A DNA stretch of 64,000 bases from Dermatemys mawii. Lineage: Eukaryota > Chordata > Testudines > Dermatemydidae. The notes below the pieces were generated by a model. The model was given only the letters and a program-made list of their open reading frames with translations. It ran no database searches and was not told the DNA's origin. Below, in pieces: positions 34,785 to 46,801 of the stretch; within the stretch, counting starts at the first letter, position 1; each line of letters begins with the position of its first letter. Both the position numbers and the translations under genes were made by a program. The stretch is from positions 23,233,074 to 23,297,073 of the forward strand of contig ML677334.1 in NCBI GenBank assembly GCA_007922305.1, in the 5' to 3' direction.

Positions 34785-37275
34785 TCATAAAATCATAGAC
34801 TATCAAGGTTGGAAGGGACTTCAGGAGGTCATCTAGTCCAACCTCCTGCTCAAAGCAGGACCAATCCCTAACTAAATCATCCCAGCCAGGGCTTTATCAA
34901 GCTGCTTAAAAACATCTAAGGAAGGAGATTCCACCACCTCCCTAGGTAACCCATTCCAGTGCTTCACCAACCTCCTAATGAAAAAGTTTTTCTAATATCC
35001 AACCTAAACCTCCCGCACTGCAACTTCAGACCATTTCTCCTTGTTCTGTCATCTGGTACCTCTGAGAACAGACTAGATCCATCCTCTTTGGTACCCTCTT
35101 TCAGATAGCTGAAAGCAGCTATCAAATCCCCCGTCATTCTTCTCTTCTGCAGACTAAACAATCCCAGTTCCCTCAGCCTCTCCTCATAAGTCATGTGCTC
35201 CAGCCCCTAATCATTTTTGTTGCCCTCTGCTGGACTCTTTCCAATTTTTCCACATCCTTCTTGTAGTGTGGGCCCCAAAACTGGATACAGTACTCCAGAT
35301 GAGGTCTCACCAATGCCGAATAGAGGGGAATGATGATGATCACATTCCTAGATCTGCTGGCAATGCCTCTACTTGTACAACCCAAAATGGCATTAGCCTT
35401 CTTGGCAACAAGGGCACACTGTTGACTCATGTCCAGCTTCTCGTCCACTGTAATCCCTAGGTCCTTTTCTGCAGAACTGCTGCCTAGCCATTCGGTCCCT
35501 AGTCTGTAGCAATTCATGGGATTCTTCCATCCTAAGTGCAGGACTCTGCACTTCTCCTTGTTGAACCTCATCAGATTTCTTTTGGCCCAATCCTCTCATT
35601 TGTCTAGGCCCCTCTGTATCCTATCCCTACTCTCCAGCATATCTACCACTCCTCCCAATTTAGTGTCATCTGAAAACTTGCTGAAGGTGCAGCCCACGCC
35701 ATCCTCCAGATCATTAATGAAGATACTGAACAAAACCGGCCCCAGGACCAGCCCTTGGGGCACTTCGCTTGATACTGGCTGCCATCCAGGCTTGGAGCCA
35801 TTGATCACTACCCGTTGAGCCTGACGATCTAGCCAGCTTTCTATCCACCTTATAGTCCATCCGTCCAGCCCATACTTCTTTAACTTGCTGGCAAGAATAC
35901 TGTGGGAGACTGTATCAAAAGCTTTGCTAAAATCAAGGAATAACACATCCACTGTTTTCCCTTCATCCACAGAGCCAGTTATCTCATCATAGAAGGCAAT
36001 TAGGTTAGTCAGGCATCACTTAGCCTTGGTGAATCCATGTTGACTGTTCCTGATCATCTTCCTCTCCTCTATGTGCTTCAAAATTGATTCCTTGAGGACA
36101 TGCTCCATCATTTTTTCAGGGACTGAGATGAGGCTGATTGGCCTGTAGTTCTCTGGATTCTCCTTCTTCCCTTTTTTAAAGATGGGCACTACGTTAGCTT
36201 TTTTCCATCCGGGACTCCCTCAATCACCACGAATTTTCAAAGATAACGGCAAATGGCTCTGCAATCACATCTGCCAATTCCTTTAGCACCCTTGGATGCA
36301 GCGCATCCAGCCCTATGGACTTGTGCTTGTCCAGCTTTTCTAAATAGACTTAAACTACTTCTTTCTCCACAGAGGGCTGGTCACCTCCTCCCATACTCTG
36401 CTGCCTAATGCAGTAGTCTGGGAGCTGACCTTGTTCGTGAAGACAGAGGCAAAAAAAGCATTGAGTACATTAGCTTTTTCCATATCCTCTGTCACGAGGT
36501 TGCCTCCTCAGTTCAGTAAGGGGCCCACTCTTTCCCTGACTACCTTCTTCTTGCTAACATACCTGTAGAAACCCTTCTTGGTACTCATAACATCCCTTGC
36601 TAGTGGCAACTCCAAGTGTGATTTGGCCTTCCTGATTTCACTCTTGCACGCCTGAGCAGTATTTTTATACTCCTCCATGGTCATTTGTCCAATTTTCCAC
36701 TTCTTGTAAGCTTCTTTTTTTGTGTTTAAGATGAGCAAAGATTTCACTGTTAAGCCAGCTTGGTTGCCTGCCATATTTACTATTCTTTCTACACATTGGG
36801 ATGGTTTGTTCCTGTAACCTCAATAAGGATTCTTTAAAATACAGCCAACTCTTCTGGACTCCTTTCCCCTTCATGTTATTCTCCCAGGGGATCCTGCCCA
36901 TCAGTTCCCCGAGAGAGTCAAAGTCTGCTTTTCTGAAGTCCAGGGTCCGTATTCTGCTGCTCTCCTTTCTTTTTTTTTGTCAGAATCCTGAACTCGACCA
37001 TCTCATGGTCACTGCTACCCATCTACTTTTGCTTCCTCTACTAATTCTTCCCTGTTTGTGAGCAGCAGGTCAAGAAGAGCTCTGCCCTATACTTTCCAAA
37101 AACTTCCTGGATTGTCTGTGCACTGCTGTATTGCTCTCCCAGCAGATATCGGGGTGATCGAAGTCCCCCATGAAAACCAGGATGTGTGATCAAGTAACTG
37201 CTGTTAGTTGCCTGAAGAGTTTCCATTTCAGATGCCAGGATTTTATATCTGCCACTGTTGTATGCACAGTCCAAG
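34785..37275 (-). mobile_element. CR1 LINE, 5'-truncated, about 2.5 kb
   Basis: The 3' end (left in this window) shows the CR1 terminus: AATCATAGACTATCAAGG, then GAAGGGACTTCAGGAGGTC and ATCTAGTCCAACCTCC. Coding similarity runs to the endonuclease domain at about 37165 ([11 protein letters not shown] on minus). It is truncated at the right, where a foldback repeat begins within a few bases. Several frameshifts and stops separate the pieces of its second reading frame. Confidence 0.95.
34964..37170 (-). pseudogene. CR1 ORF2 (endonuclease / reverse transcriptase), broken
   Basis: This is the enzyme that nicks target DNA and copies CR1 RNA. From right to left on minus I see the end of the endonuclease domain ([11 protein letters not shown]), a linker with KGVQKSWLYFKESLL and RQPSWLNSEIFAHLKHKK, then KGFYRYVSKKK. 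The reverse-transcriptase palm follows with VLFLDFSKAFDTV, SEVPQGLVLGPVLFSIFINDL and KFSDDTKLGG, and then the C-terminal part with [26 protein letters not shown] and [15 protein letters not shown]. The catalytic FADD-type box reads FSDD, keeping both Asp. Open pieces (36901-36508, 35970-35596, 35571-35191, 35194-34964) are in different frames, so the gene is dead. The N-terminal endonuclease and ORF1 are missing. Confidence 0.93.
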
Positions 37276-37277
37276 GA

Positions 37278-37478
37278 TATGAGAGAGACAAGTTGGGTGA
37301 GGTAATATCTTTTACTGGACCAACTTCTGTTGGTGAGAGAGACAAGCTTTCGAGTTTACACAGAACTGTTCTTACATCAGACCTGAAGAAGGGCTCTGTG
37401 TAACTCAAAAGCTTGTCTCTCTCACCAACAGTAGTCGGTCCAGTAAAAGATATTACCTCATCCACCTTGTCTCTCTAA
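37278..37478. mobile_element. foldback (palindromic) repeat, about 200 bp
   Basis: The left arm GAGAGAGACAAGTTGGGTGA..., with GGTAATATCTTTTACTGG and CTGTTGGTGAGAGAGACAAG, is repeated in inverted form on the right, ending TTGTCTCTCTAATA. The arms are about 100 bp each and meet near 37378, with nearly no spacer. Both strands therefore encode almost the same peptide (EVISFTGPT-VGERDKL). Coding is incidental. The type is common in turtles and crocodilians; its superfamily is not clear to me. Confidence 0.85.
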
Positions 37479-39724
37479 TAAGTTAGCTTGCTTTTTAAAT
37501 AGCCAGCTTCCAACCATTTCTGTACATAGAAAAGACATTTCTTGAAAATAAAAGCTGTGCATGATCTGTGCAACAATCATGCTGTTCTTTGGTATCAACA
37601 ATACATCAATTCACTCTCCCATGTACCCACACCAAAAATCATATCAATCAACACCAAACCCTGAGCAATACAACGGCATAAAGCCAGCTAGCCTTTAGTA
37701 CCTCAAAGTCACATAAGGGCATTCCATAGCTGCAACTGTAAATAATTACTGCCTTATCGGCATAACATCAGAACTGGGTTACAGGAGAAAGGAGAGTACA
37801 GTTGCTCAAGCCAGCCAAACTGGAGGAGTATCTGAGACCAAAGTAGTGCTACATGAAACTGAGAAAGGTACTTTTTTTTTCCTCTTGCACGATTGATGAG
37901 GGGAGCTAACTGACTGATGTAGACTGGGTCTAATAGTGAGGGTGATGAGGGATGGTGTTGCTGGGGATCAGATTGGATCAAGTACCCACTCTTTGGTGAA
38001 CTGACACCCTGAGGCACTTTCCACAGATCATTTCAAAATCTGTAGACCCAGATACGTGGCGAACAAGTACCTGCAATTGCAAAAGAATCTCTGTGGTGGC
38101 CTTGAGGTGCAAATACTCATGCTGTGCTTGTGAAATATTCTCCTGGGGTGTATTTTCAGCACGCTCCACAGGCTATTGTTGCTAATACCCCCAAACAGAA
38201 ATCAGAAGAATAGGAGCACCTTGCACTAGAGTCAGACATCAGCATCAGTACTTGGAAAGCAAGGAGACTATTCTCCAGTTCAGAGATTCAGACGCAGACA
38301 GTAATAAAATACACTTTAAAAAAAAAGTAGACATCAAAGTGAGTAACCAAGGACCCAGAAATGAATGGATTTCACACTTGGTTAATTGCTTGAATTAATT
38401 AAATGGAAGGAGCTGCTGGCATGTCAGTATCAAACTGCTCACCAGCACAGATGGAAGCTCAACAATAAGTGAGAATGTCACACGAATCTGATTTTGTGGC
38501 TTACACTATACATTTCCATCCCTAGCTCAGATGCAAACCCTGGCCTCCAGGTAAATGTCTGGATTTCATTTCTGTGGCCTCTGCAATGTGCTCAAATCCT
38601 TCAATATTAGACACGTTTGTGCCTGTCACCATCCTACTGTTTTTGTTTCCCCTCAGGAAAGGTAGGGAGGGAGAAGAGAAGTTGTTGGGTTTTCATTTCA
38701 CAACTCTCTACCTAAGCCACTTTTCTGCACATATGCCATGGTTCAGAGTCTCTCTCAAGTCAGGGTACTGGGAACTGAGTGTTTACACAGTTCATTATCC
38801 TCTTTGCAGTTGCTATAGCAACCAGAAGGGGTCAGCTTATAGAAGGAGAGGAAGTTCACTTTTGGGGAGTTCAGCTTTCCAAATACAGAATCAAGCATGG
38901 CTGAAAAACAAAAGGCCAGACGCTGGGAGGAAACACATTTTTAAAAGTTTCCTATGTGTAAAACCACCCAAGCTTTCTAAATCACCAGGAGATGCCACAT
39001 TCCTTTCCTCTTGGCCAGAGAGATAATCTGTTATTGCTGAAGCAGGAGCTATATTTTCAACAGCCCTTCTCACTCAGATGTCTGTCAACATTTTAGAGTC
39101 ATACAGTAATATATCGATAGTCTCCGTGCCACAGTTTCATAAATATTTCTAAATTTGCACCCACCATTTGGTTGCACAAGTGTTTGTGTCAGCAGGGCAG
39201 AACCTGGACACTCAAGGGCTATTTTCAGATATAAATGATGTAATTTATGGATACAAATTATACGGGGCCAAATGTTCTCTGTAGTGGAGTTATACCAGTA
39301 GAAAATTTGGCACTTCATGTTCAGAGTTGTGGGTAACTATTAAGGGCCACTTTTTAGAAAGAAGACTCACAACAGCGGGACTGCTTTTGCACATACAACG
39401 ATGACAGCATGATCAAAAATGTATATTTTAATTCCTTCAAAAATCAGAGGCCCTGATCCTGCAGTTCACCACATCTGCATGGGGAACTGCTGAAGGCAGT
39501 GTAAACACTGGTGCAGCAATCCTCCCATGTGAGGTCAATTGTAGGACTGGATACATAATTAGGTGCCTAAATTGCCACCAGTCCTGCTCAATTATGTGCA
39601 CAAAGGTAGCTGGGATAAGCCGGAGTCCAGCTGCATCTGTAACCCCTACCTCCCATTCTCCAGGTGCCCCAGGCACTTTGCCTCACTGCTGTCGACCACA
39701 TGTTCCATTCTTATTCCATACTGC
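37479..39724. other. 2.2 kb of unassigned DNA
   Basis: The longest frame is 150 codons (38574-39026, plus) with no recognisable domain. A poly-A run is at 38320. No element ends were found. Confidence 0.4.
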
Positions 39725-40247
39725 CAGGGCTGGTGCAATCACAAGGCGAACTAGGCGACCGCCTAGGGCGCCAAGTGGTTGGGGGCGGCGGTGGAGCGGA
39801 GGTGAGTTGGGGCAGGGGAGATGCAGAGAGGGCGCCTGCAACAAGTAACGGGGGCACGCGCAGGAGAACCGCTCCCCGCCCCAGCTCACCTGCGCTCCAC
39901 CTCCTTCCCTGAGCACGCTGCCTGCTCTAATTCTCCTCCCCTCCTGGCTTGCCGCGCTGATTGGCGTTGCAAGCCTGGGAGGTGGGAAAAGTGGAGCGGC
40001 GCCAGCGTGCTCAGGGGAGGAAGCAGAGCCGAGGTGAACTGGGGTGGGGAGCTGCCACAGAGGGGGCTCCCTGGGCAGAGGGGGGCTCCCCAGGCGGTGG
40101 AGAGCTGCCGCGGGGTGGGATCCCCAGGTGGCGAGGAGGTGCCGCAGGGTGGAGGGGGGGAAACTGCCACAGGGCTCCCCAGGCCAGTGGGGGGGGCACA
40201 ATGTGGAAGTTTTGCCTAGGGCGCCAAATACCCTTCCACCAACCCTG
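39725..40247 (+). mobile_element. GC-rich hAT-like nonautonomous element
   Basis: The terminal repeats CAGGGCTGGTG and the complement of CACCAACCCTG match at 10 of 11 positions. The left flank CATACTGC and right flank CATAAACTGC look like an 8 bp duplication with a 2 bp insertion. The inner sequence repeats CTAGGGCGCCAA near both ends (about 39760 and 40215). It is very G+C- and CpG-rich for this window, which produces long spurious frames (192 codons on minus) with glycine, proline and arginine bias. Confidence 0.75.
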
Positions 40248-41414
40248 CATAAACTGCCCACTCCCGCTCACCCTTCCCAAAAAAAACAAAAAATAAAAGC
40301 TTTGTGATGGTGTCTCAGGAACTCAATTCTGCCCCAGCTGTCTTGTCCTGTCCAGCTCCCCATTCCCAATGTCCCCTTATGGAAGGGAGTAGGTGTTAGG
40401 AAGGTCTGTGCAGTGGGGACAGAGTTCACCCAGCATTAATGCTGCCCATGAGCGTAAGGCAGTGTGCCCATCAGCCAGCGTTCTCTCATGGAGCGTGATG
40501 GGATCAGTGTAGGGAATGGCATTTTGATGGGGAATAAATAATTCTTTGTACTTCTGCCCACCCACCCCCATCCACATGGGGAAAGTGATCATGTTCTGAA
40601 ATCATTTTCAGCAACTGATTTCCACAGTGGCTCTCACCAGCATGGCTGGAGCAGTGGCTGGATGGCCGAGGGTCTACTCAAAAGAGTCCTGAGAGGTCTG
40701 TTTGCCAAAACCTCTTTAAAAGAAGCCCCTCTACCTCTCCAGCATCTGACCCAGCTAAGTGAGCCCAGCCCAGATTTTCACTAACAAGGAAAATGGGTTC
40801 AAACCTGCTGAGTCTCCCAGCATAGCTGGGCCCTGAACCCTCCCTTGTCCAAAGATTTCAAAGCACATATCCCCATCATTGTTCATTAACTAGCCCTCTC
40901 ACACCCTCAACCCGCAAGAGATGAGTGTGAGATATAAAGGGATCCTGTCCCCCAGCCCCAGCCTGGGACACAGCAGCTGTTTGAGAGGGCAAGGAATGAA
41001 GAAGACTCCGGTACCCAACTGAGAATGCAGAGGGCATGGAATGGAATCCCAGAACTGGAGCTTGGCCAGGACACCAGGGTGAGCTGCCAACTCCTGCAAA
41101 CAGGGTAACTGGAGCTTCATTAACTGCAAGGAGCTGGAACTTTCCACCCAAAGAGTCATTTCTGTTCCCAGACTTGTGCAAATGCATCAACATTGGGGCT
41201 CAGGATGGGGGTGATGCTCTTGGGAGGCTCTCATGTCCCACGTGGGGTCTGGGGAGACACTTCCTCCATCATATACCTGTGAGGAGCAGCAAGGAGCGGG
41301 GACATCAGCACATGAGGCCAACAGAGCCGGGCCAGTTACTAACAGCCTGACATGTTCCAGCACCATGCCCCCTCCCTGGAGCTCAGAGCATTTTACTAAG
41401 ATGGAGCTGAAGGA
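40248..41414. other. unassigned DNA, no gene seen
   Basis: Frames reach 105 codons on minus and 104 on plus between 40876 and 41350, without domains. Confidence 0.4.
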
Positions 41415-41580
41415 ATGTTATTACTAGCTCCATTTTACTGACGGAAAATCCAAGATGGAGAGGGAAGCGATTCACCCAAAGTTACACAATGAGTTAACTG
41501 CAGAGCCAGGAGTAGAGGCCAGAGTCCTGACTGCCAAACCCTACTGTCACCACTACACAAACTGCATCTCTTGATTCTTG
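41415..41580 (-). mobile_element. MIR-type SINE, decayed
   Basis: The plus strand shows the MIR complement: TCCATTTTACTGACGGAAAA, TCACCCAAAGTTACACAATG and GCAGAGCCAGGAGTAGAGGC, ending near CACCACTACACAAACTGC. Confidence 0.75.
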
Positions 41581-42059
41581 CTTTTCTTGTTCTGAAGCCA
41601 ACAATCTGCATGGTGACCTGGGATCCCACACAGGGTTGGCTGGACAGATCAAAATCAGTTCAGATCCTGCTGTCTCTCAGATACCTCATCACACAAGATG
41701 ATACAACAATACTGTGATGTTAACTGCTCCTCCCTGACATACTTCACCAAAAGAGAAGATGCCACAGTACCTGAATGTTGTTATTTCCTGTCCAGTCACT
41801 GCCCAGAAGCCCCACAGATCAGCAAAGAAAGGTGAGTTTGGAGAAGCCAGTATAAGTTCACTCAATAACCCACTGGAGTCTGAAAGGACAGGGCTATGGA
41901 GGGACTGCAGACAGAGGGCGAAATGACAAGAGACTAGAGTACAAGGCAGGGTGTCATGTGCAGTAGAGAGAAAACAAGTGATTGCCCAGGAAGAAAGATG
42001 GGAAGAGAATCCTTGGAGGAGAAGCTGTGAGGCACTGTGTGAAAGATGACAGAGAATCA
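41581..42059. other. unassigned DNA, purine-rich toward the right
   Basis: A minus frame of 123 codons (41689-42060) has no recognisable domain. A purine bias builds up from about 41830 toward the minisatellite that follows. Confidence 0.4.
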
Positions 42060-42355
42060 TAATGGATCATGCTGAAGTGAAAAAGGAAAAGAGCTTCTGC
42101 AAAGGATCACACTGAGGAGGAAGAGAAGAGAGATTGCAAAGAGAAGGAGAAGAAGAGATCAAGAGATTGCAAAGAGAAGGAGGAGGACAGAGCATGAGAG
42201 AGTGCAGTGGGGAGGCAGGACCATGAGGGATTTTGTCAAGAAGGAGGAGAAACCACAAAGGATCACACTGAGGAGGAGAAAATGTGAGGGAATGCATTGA
42301 GGAGGAAAAGAGGGACCACAAGGGATTGTGCAGAAGAGTAGGAGGAGGTAGCACT
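42060..42355 (+). repeat. purine-rich degenerate minisatellite, period about 30-35 bp
   Basis: About nine diverged units share the form 'GGGATTGCA-x-GAGGAGGA-x-GAGA'. GATCACACTGAGGAGGA occurs twice (42105 and 42263), and GAGATTGCAAAGAGAAGGAG occurs twice (42129 and 42162). On minus the array reads as leucine/proline/serine-rich frames, which I consider artefacts. The strand asymmetry (A and G on plus) is strong. Confidence 0.75.
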
Positions 42356-43393
42356 GCTCCTCAGAAGAGCATGAAGGTAGGTGCAACCACACTCAAACTG
42401 GTAAAACAGCCTTAGCAACAGTTGAAGTCTTCAGATTTTCTGGCTCCCAAGCAGCTTGGGTTTAGCCCTTTTCATGGGATACCAGCCTGGTCACACTGAT
42501 CTCATCATGGTGATGGAAAAGACCACAACAGCGGTATTTCTATTGATCGCTGCAGGCACTGGATGAGGCACTTTTGAGCCATCAGCTGCCTTTGCTCCCA
42601 ATGATCATGAAGTGATGACAATCCTGCAGACCTTGGCATGGACAGACGTCTCTGCTCTTTCCTCTCCCAGAGGACTCAGTTGAGCGGTTGCTCCTCTATC
42701 CTGAATTCAAAGCCTAATATCAAGTGTTGAACCTTGGAGTTTTTACTCAGGCAAAATTCCCATTACTGTATTTGTCTTATTCCAATGGGAATCTTGTCTA
42801 AATAAAATACAGTCCATTGCACTATTCATGTTCACTATAATGAGGCACTTCAGTGTTAATGGAAATTGTACAAACTAATATAGAAAAAGTAGAGCAATGG
42901 TTTAGGAACAGAGACAATAAAATGCATAATTTGATTTAGCCAAATCAGGATGGGAATCTTGCCATACTTACCTAGAATGTTGGAAAAAAAATTCAACGTT
43001 CCTTAGTTATAATGTATTAATCTAAACCACCCCCAAATAACCAGGCCAGAAATTGGTGGCAGTTCTGAAGGCCCTAATATCTCATCCGTCTAATCCGCCA
43101 CACAGATACCACCTGAGGGAACAGAGAGCAGCAACCAGCTTACAGTTGCATTCATTCACATCAACAGACGAGTATTGGAAACATGTCAGACTTCAATGGG
43201 ACTACTCTCAGTGCATCTCCACTGCACTCTTCTTTCAATGGGGGGTAGTGTAGACACACAAGCAGTCCCCCTAGTACAGACAAAAACGGCAGGGTGGAAG
43301 GTGAGGCATGAACAGATGAGTAAATACACATGGGAGGATATGGGTATGGACTTAAGCACATAACCTACCTGGATACTCACCCAAGCTCTGCAT
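42356..43393. other. unassigned DNA, no gene seen
   Basis: No domain-bearing frame. AT-rich, ordinary composition from 42720 to 43020. Confidence 0.4.
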
Positions 43394-43673
43394 CCCTGTC
43401 TACGCTGCAATTTTTAGCAGAGTAGTGGCCCTGCAGCCTCCCCACTGCTGATGTCTTTCCCTGCAACAAGAAAAGTCTCCAGCAGAAGGGAAAGTCTCTG
43501 GTAGTGGAGAAAAGGCACAGAAGCCTTTCCCCCACTGCCTCTCCTCTGCCAAAGCCTGTCACTGACATGTGAAACTATACACAGCAGTGTGGACCTAGTC
43601 TGCTTTCCACTGCAGTATGTAGCTACACATACACTACATGCTGCCATCTGAGGGGTGTAGCATAGACTTGAGG
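43394..43673. mobile_element. Harbinger-like MITE, decayed
   Basis: The left end CCTGTCTACGCTGCAA and the right end GTGTAGCATAGACTTGAGG are inverted copies of the local MITE terminus. The interior GAAAAGTCTCCAGCAGAAGG and GGAGAAAAGGCACAGAAGCC echoes itself imperfectly. Confidence 0.55.
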
Positions 43674-44344
43674 AATCAGGGTCTTAAGTTCCAATCCTGA
43701 AATTAAATCCACTGGTGTGTGTCCATGTGGAGCCCTGATTTAGTTGCATGGTCAGGAGTTTACACCAATCATTCCGAGGTATTGTGTACATTTATTTTTA
43801 AAAAATAGTCTTTGGTATAACCCAACTATCCAGACATTTACTTCATATGTATGTAACTGCACAGTAAGCTCCATTTATAAAATCATCTCAGCCCGTGCCA
43901 AATGTAGGTCATAAAAAAGAACTAGTCAAGACACAAGTAATAGTTTTAAAATAGTGTTGCTGCCACTACTTTATAGGAAACTAATTTTTCTGAGTTTACT
44001 AAACTGTAAGGATTATTCAGTGGGGATTGAAAAATTATCAGATAGGGAATAATAGTGAGAATATTATAATATCATCATATAAATCTACATATGCCCTTAT
44101 ATTGAATTCAGTTCTTTTCACCACCCCATCCTAAAAGATGCATATAGCAGAAAAAGAAAAGGTTGAGACACATATGACCAAAGGAGTATGGAAAGGCCTG
44201 AGAAGAGATTGTAAAGATTGACGATTAAGATTGAAAAGAGGCAAAATCTTTGCCCCATTGAAGTCAATGACAAAACTCCTGTTGATTTCCATCGAGCCTG
44301 TATTTCATCTTAAGACTCTTTAGAAAGGATCTGCATAAGAGGGG
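43674..44344. other. unassigned DNA, no gene seen
   Basis: No frame worth noting. The CCATTGAAGTCAATGA motif lies at 44255-44270. Confidence 0.4.
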
Positions 44345-44830
44345 AGAGGATAGAGGATTACAAAATAAAGAATGGTATATATGTCAATGAAGTTCTTGTA
44401 CTTGCCCACTCTAACAATCCAAGTACAAGGGGACAACCATGAAAGCAGAAGGCAACCAATTTAAATCTGATCCAAGGAAATACCTTTTTTTTTTAATGAT
44501 AGTGAATAGTTAACTTGTGGAACTCCCTGCCACAAGATAATATTAATACCAAGAGCTGAGTATGATTCCAAAAAAGATTATTCATTACATTAAATAGGGC
44601 CTGACATTGTTATAAAGTATATAAACCCTCACATATCAGAGTGTAATACCAACCACAGCTGATGGGGATTAAGAAAAAGGTTCTTCTATGGGCAGATTAA
44701 TCCAAATTGTTCACTGTGTGACACTTTGCACCTTGTTCAGAAGCATGTTATAGTGAATAGTATACAAGACAGGCTACTGGACTAGATGGCTCACTGGTCT
44801 CATCTGGCATTTATTTAACTATTAAATAAA
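44345..44830 (+). mobile_element. CR1-group LINE 3' region, decayed
   Basis: GGAACTCCCTGCCACAAGAT, CCAAGAGCTGAGTATGATTC, ATAAACCCTCACATATCAGA, TGGGGATTAAGAAAAAGG and ACTGGACTAGATGGCTCACT follow in the order of the 3' end of an older CR1-group LINE, ending in CTCATCTGGCATTTATT. It contains no intact coding region. Confidence 0.8.
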
Positions 44831-45867
44831 TACTAGTAATAACTCCTACCCACTAACAAGCGTTAAGCTGCCCTGTTTACACTAGGGTTTTAATACGTGT
44901 TGGCTCACAAATGTTAAAAACACACCTTTTCTCTTTGTCTAGGCAAGTGCCTAGTGAGCGGTTTGTGCCACTCACTAAGCACTTTATGCCGCTTTGGATG
45001 CTTTCATTGGTGCTAGGAGCTTCCTGTAACTTGAAATAATCTGGCTTTGGCAGAGGTGGCCACATGCAGGGACCATTTCTAGCTTTGACCTTATTTGTGG
45101 GCGACCTCAAGCTGCACCCTGGCAAAAGCACTTTAAAATAAAGAACATGCATTGGTAATTACTCCATTTAGTGTTTACACTTGGCTCAGCCTAAACTGTG
45201 AAACTAGACTGGTCCATTTCCCTTTCTCTTTGGAGGCACTTGCTCTTTTTGACTCTTGTGCACGGGCACAGTACAGTTATGTTTGGATTTCTGACTCTTA
45301 AATAATAAGCCAACAGGCTTAAATAATAAGAGGTCTCCACTGCAGTTTTGATTTTTAGAACCATTAGAGAGAACATTTATACCATATGAGGTGTGGAAAA
45401 CAACTCCCTTTATTAAAAAAATTTTAAAACCCACTACATTTCTGCTTGTACTTCTTGACTGTGTCCTTTTAACACCACTCAACAGCTGTTAAATTGGATA
45501 ATCCCTGGTTATCCTCATGTCACTAATTCAAATGCTAATTGCTCTCACTGCACTAGCGTTTATTCATCTATTCCAGCGCTGCCAGGTATGCTCTGTATGA
45601 GAAGGATGCTAAAGTAATTAAGCTCCCTCCTGGGATTCTGGAAGCATTTAAAGAAATGGTTCCAGATGAATTTGGAACGGAGATAGTGGAAAGAAATAAA
45701 GGAAAATAAGATGGGGAAGAAACCAGTGCGGAGCACGTGCTTGTTTTGAGGTGTCAAAAGTGTTCCATTCATCACATTGTGCATCAAATTCAAATTGGCG
45801 TAACTCCAATAAGTTAACTGACTTATACAAATGATGAATTTGACCCCAAATTTGTATTTACTATTAT
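44831..45867. other. unassigned DNA, no gene seen
   Basis: Several 60-92 codon minus frames have no recognisable domain. A homeodomain-core-rich stretch (CACTAATTC, GCTAATTGC) at 45520-45545 is noted only as a weak regulatory candidate. Confidence 0.35.
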
Positions 45868-45985
45868 TGTAGTTGTAGTGTTCAAAGGACGCAAGCAGAG
45901 ATCAGTTTCATTGTCCTATGTGCAGTATGCACCCACAGGAAGACACAATCCCTGCCTTGAGGAGCTTACAATCCACTTTGAAACA
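45868..45985 (+). mobile_element. ancient CR1/L3-type LINE 3' fragment
   Basis: GAAGACACAATCCCTGCCTT and GAGGAGCTTACAATCCAC match the 'presumed tail' style also seen at 6693-6860, strongly decayed upstream. Confidence 0.5.
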
Positions 45986-46595
45986 AGATGCATCTTCATA
46001 AAGATAAATCAACATGCTTTCTATTGAATGGTAACTACTTTGCTGTAGATGCTCACATATGCATCAGGCACAATGTTTCTCCGGTTGTGCTCACCTGGAC
46101 CAAGTACTGAGTGGTCACCCTTGCTGGGCAGACATTCTGTTGGAACTCTGGCACATTTAAGGAATACTGCCATGCACCAGCGCAGCAGAGAAAAGACTGT
46201 GGAAGCCAGCAGCAAGGGCCTCAAATTAAAATGACTTTCTATGGGCCATATCTTGCAGCCAGCTCTCTGTGGGTGCCCCTGCACTCACACAGATCCAATT
46301 GGCAGATATGGCCCTAGTCAAATACGTTCATTCAGATTTCAAACAGACCACCTGGTAGACTGAGTCTGGAACTGATCCCAGGGTAAAATGAGCAATTCAA
46401 ATCACCAAGCGGGACAATCCCAAAATACCCTCCAGTGAAGTTTTATTCCTGCTACAGGAGTATCAAGCTACCCATTAATCTTTGTAATAAATGTTATAGT
46501 GGTGTCTATTCTTGGTGGTTGGTCTGACTGAGCCAGAGACAAGGAGGATCTGTTTAACTTTCAATTTTTAAAGGAAAAAATTAGAATGTTGAAAG
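45986..46595. other. unassigned DNA, no gene seen
   Basis: Frames are at most 87 codons, on both strands over the same bases, with no domain. Confidence 0.4.
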
Positions 46596-46801
46596 TTGTA
46601 TCCCTGTAACTATACTGGTGTATTAAAGCAGTACACAGTCCTAGTATGGATGCAATTTTATTAGTATAAAACTATAATAAAAAGGAAATAAGTCATATTG
46701 GTATATGACTCTTTTATAATGGTATAACTGTGTCCACACTACGGGCTGCACTGGTATAATGATAAAGGTAAAGAAATACCTCCCCAACCAAAATAGTTGT
46801 A
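46596..46801. mobile_element. possible decayed MITE
   Basis: Both ends carry related inverted words (GTTGTATCCCTGTAACTATA and AAAATAGTTGTACC), with internal TGTCCACACTACGGGC as in Harbinger MITEs. The boundaries are uncertain. Confidence 0.35.

Noticed and set aside
35191..35970. Reverse-transcriptase-like frames as a host gene
   Set aside because: They are pieces of a 5'-truncated CR1 with the usual 3' end, and are separated by frameshifts.
37170..37465. Two opposite frames encoding nearly the same peptide
   Set aside because: They are explained by the foldback repeat. The palindrome forces the mirror-image peptides.
39683..40261. A 192-codon minus frame and overlapping long frames
   Set aside because: They lie in a G+C-rich hAT-like element. 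Long frames occur in several phases at once, the mark of low stop-codon frequency.
42067..42392. Leucine/proline-rich minus frames
   Set aside because: They are translations of the purine-rich minisatellite.
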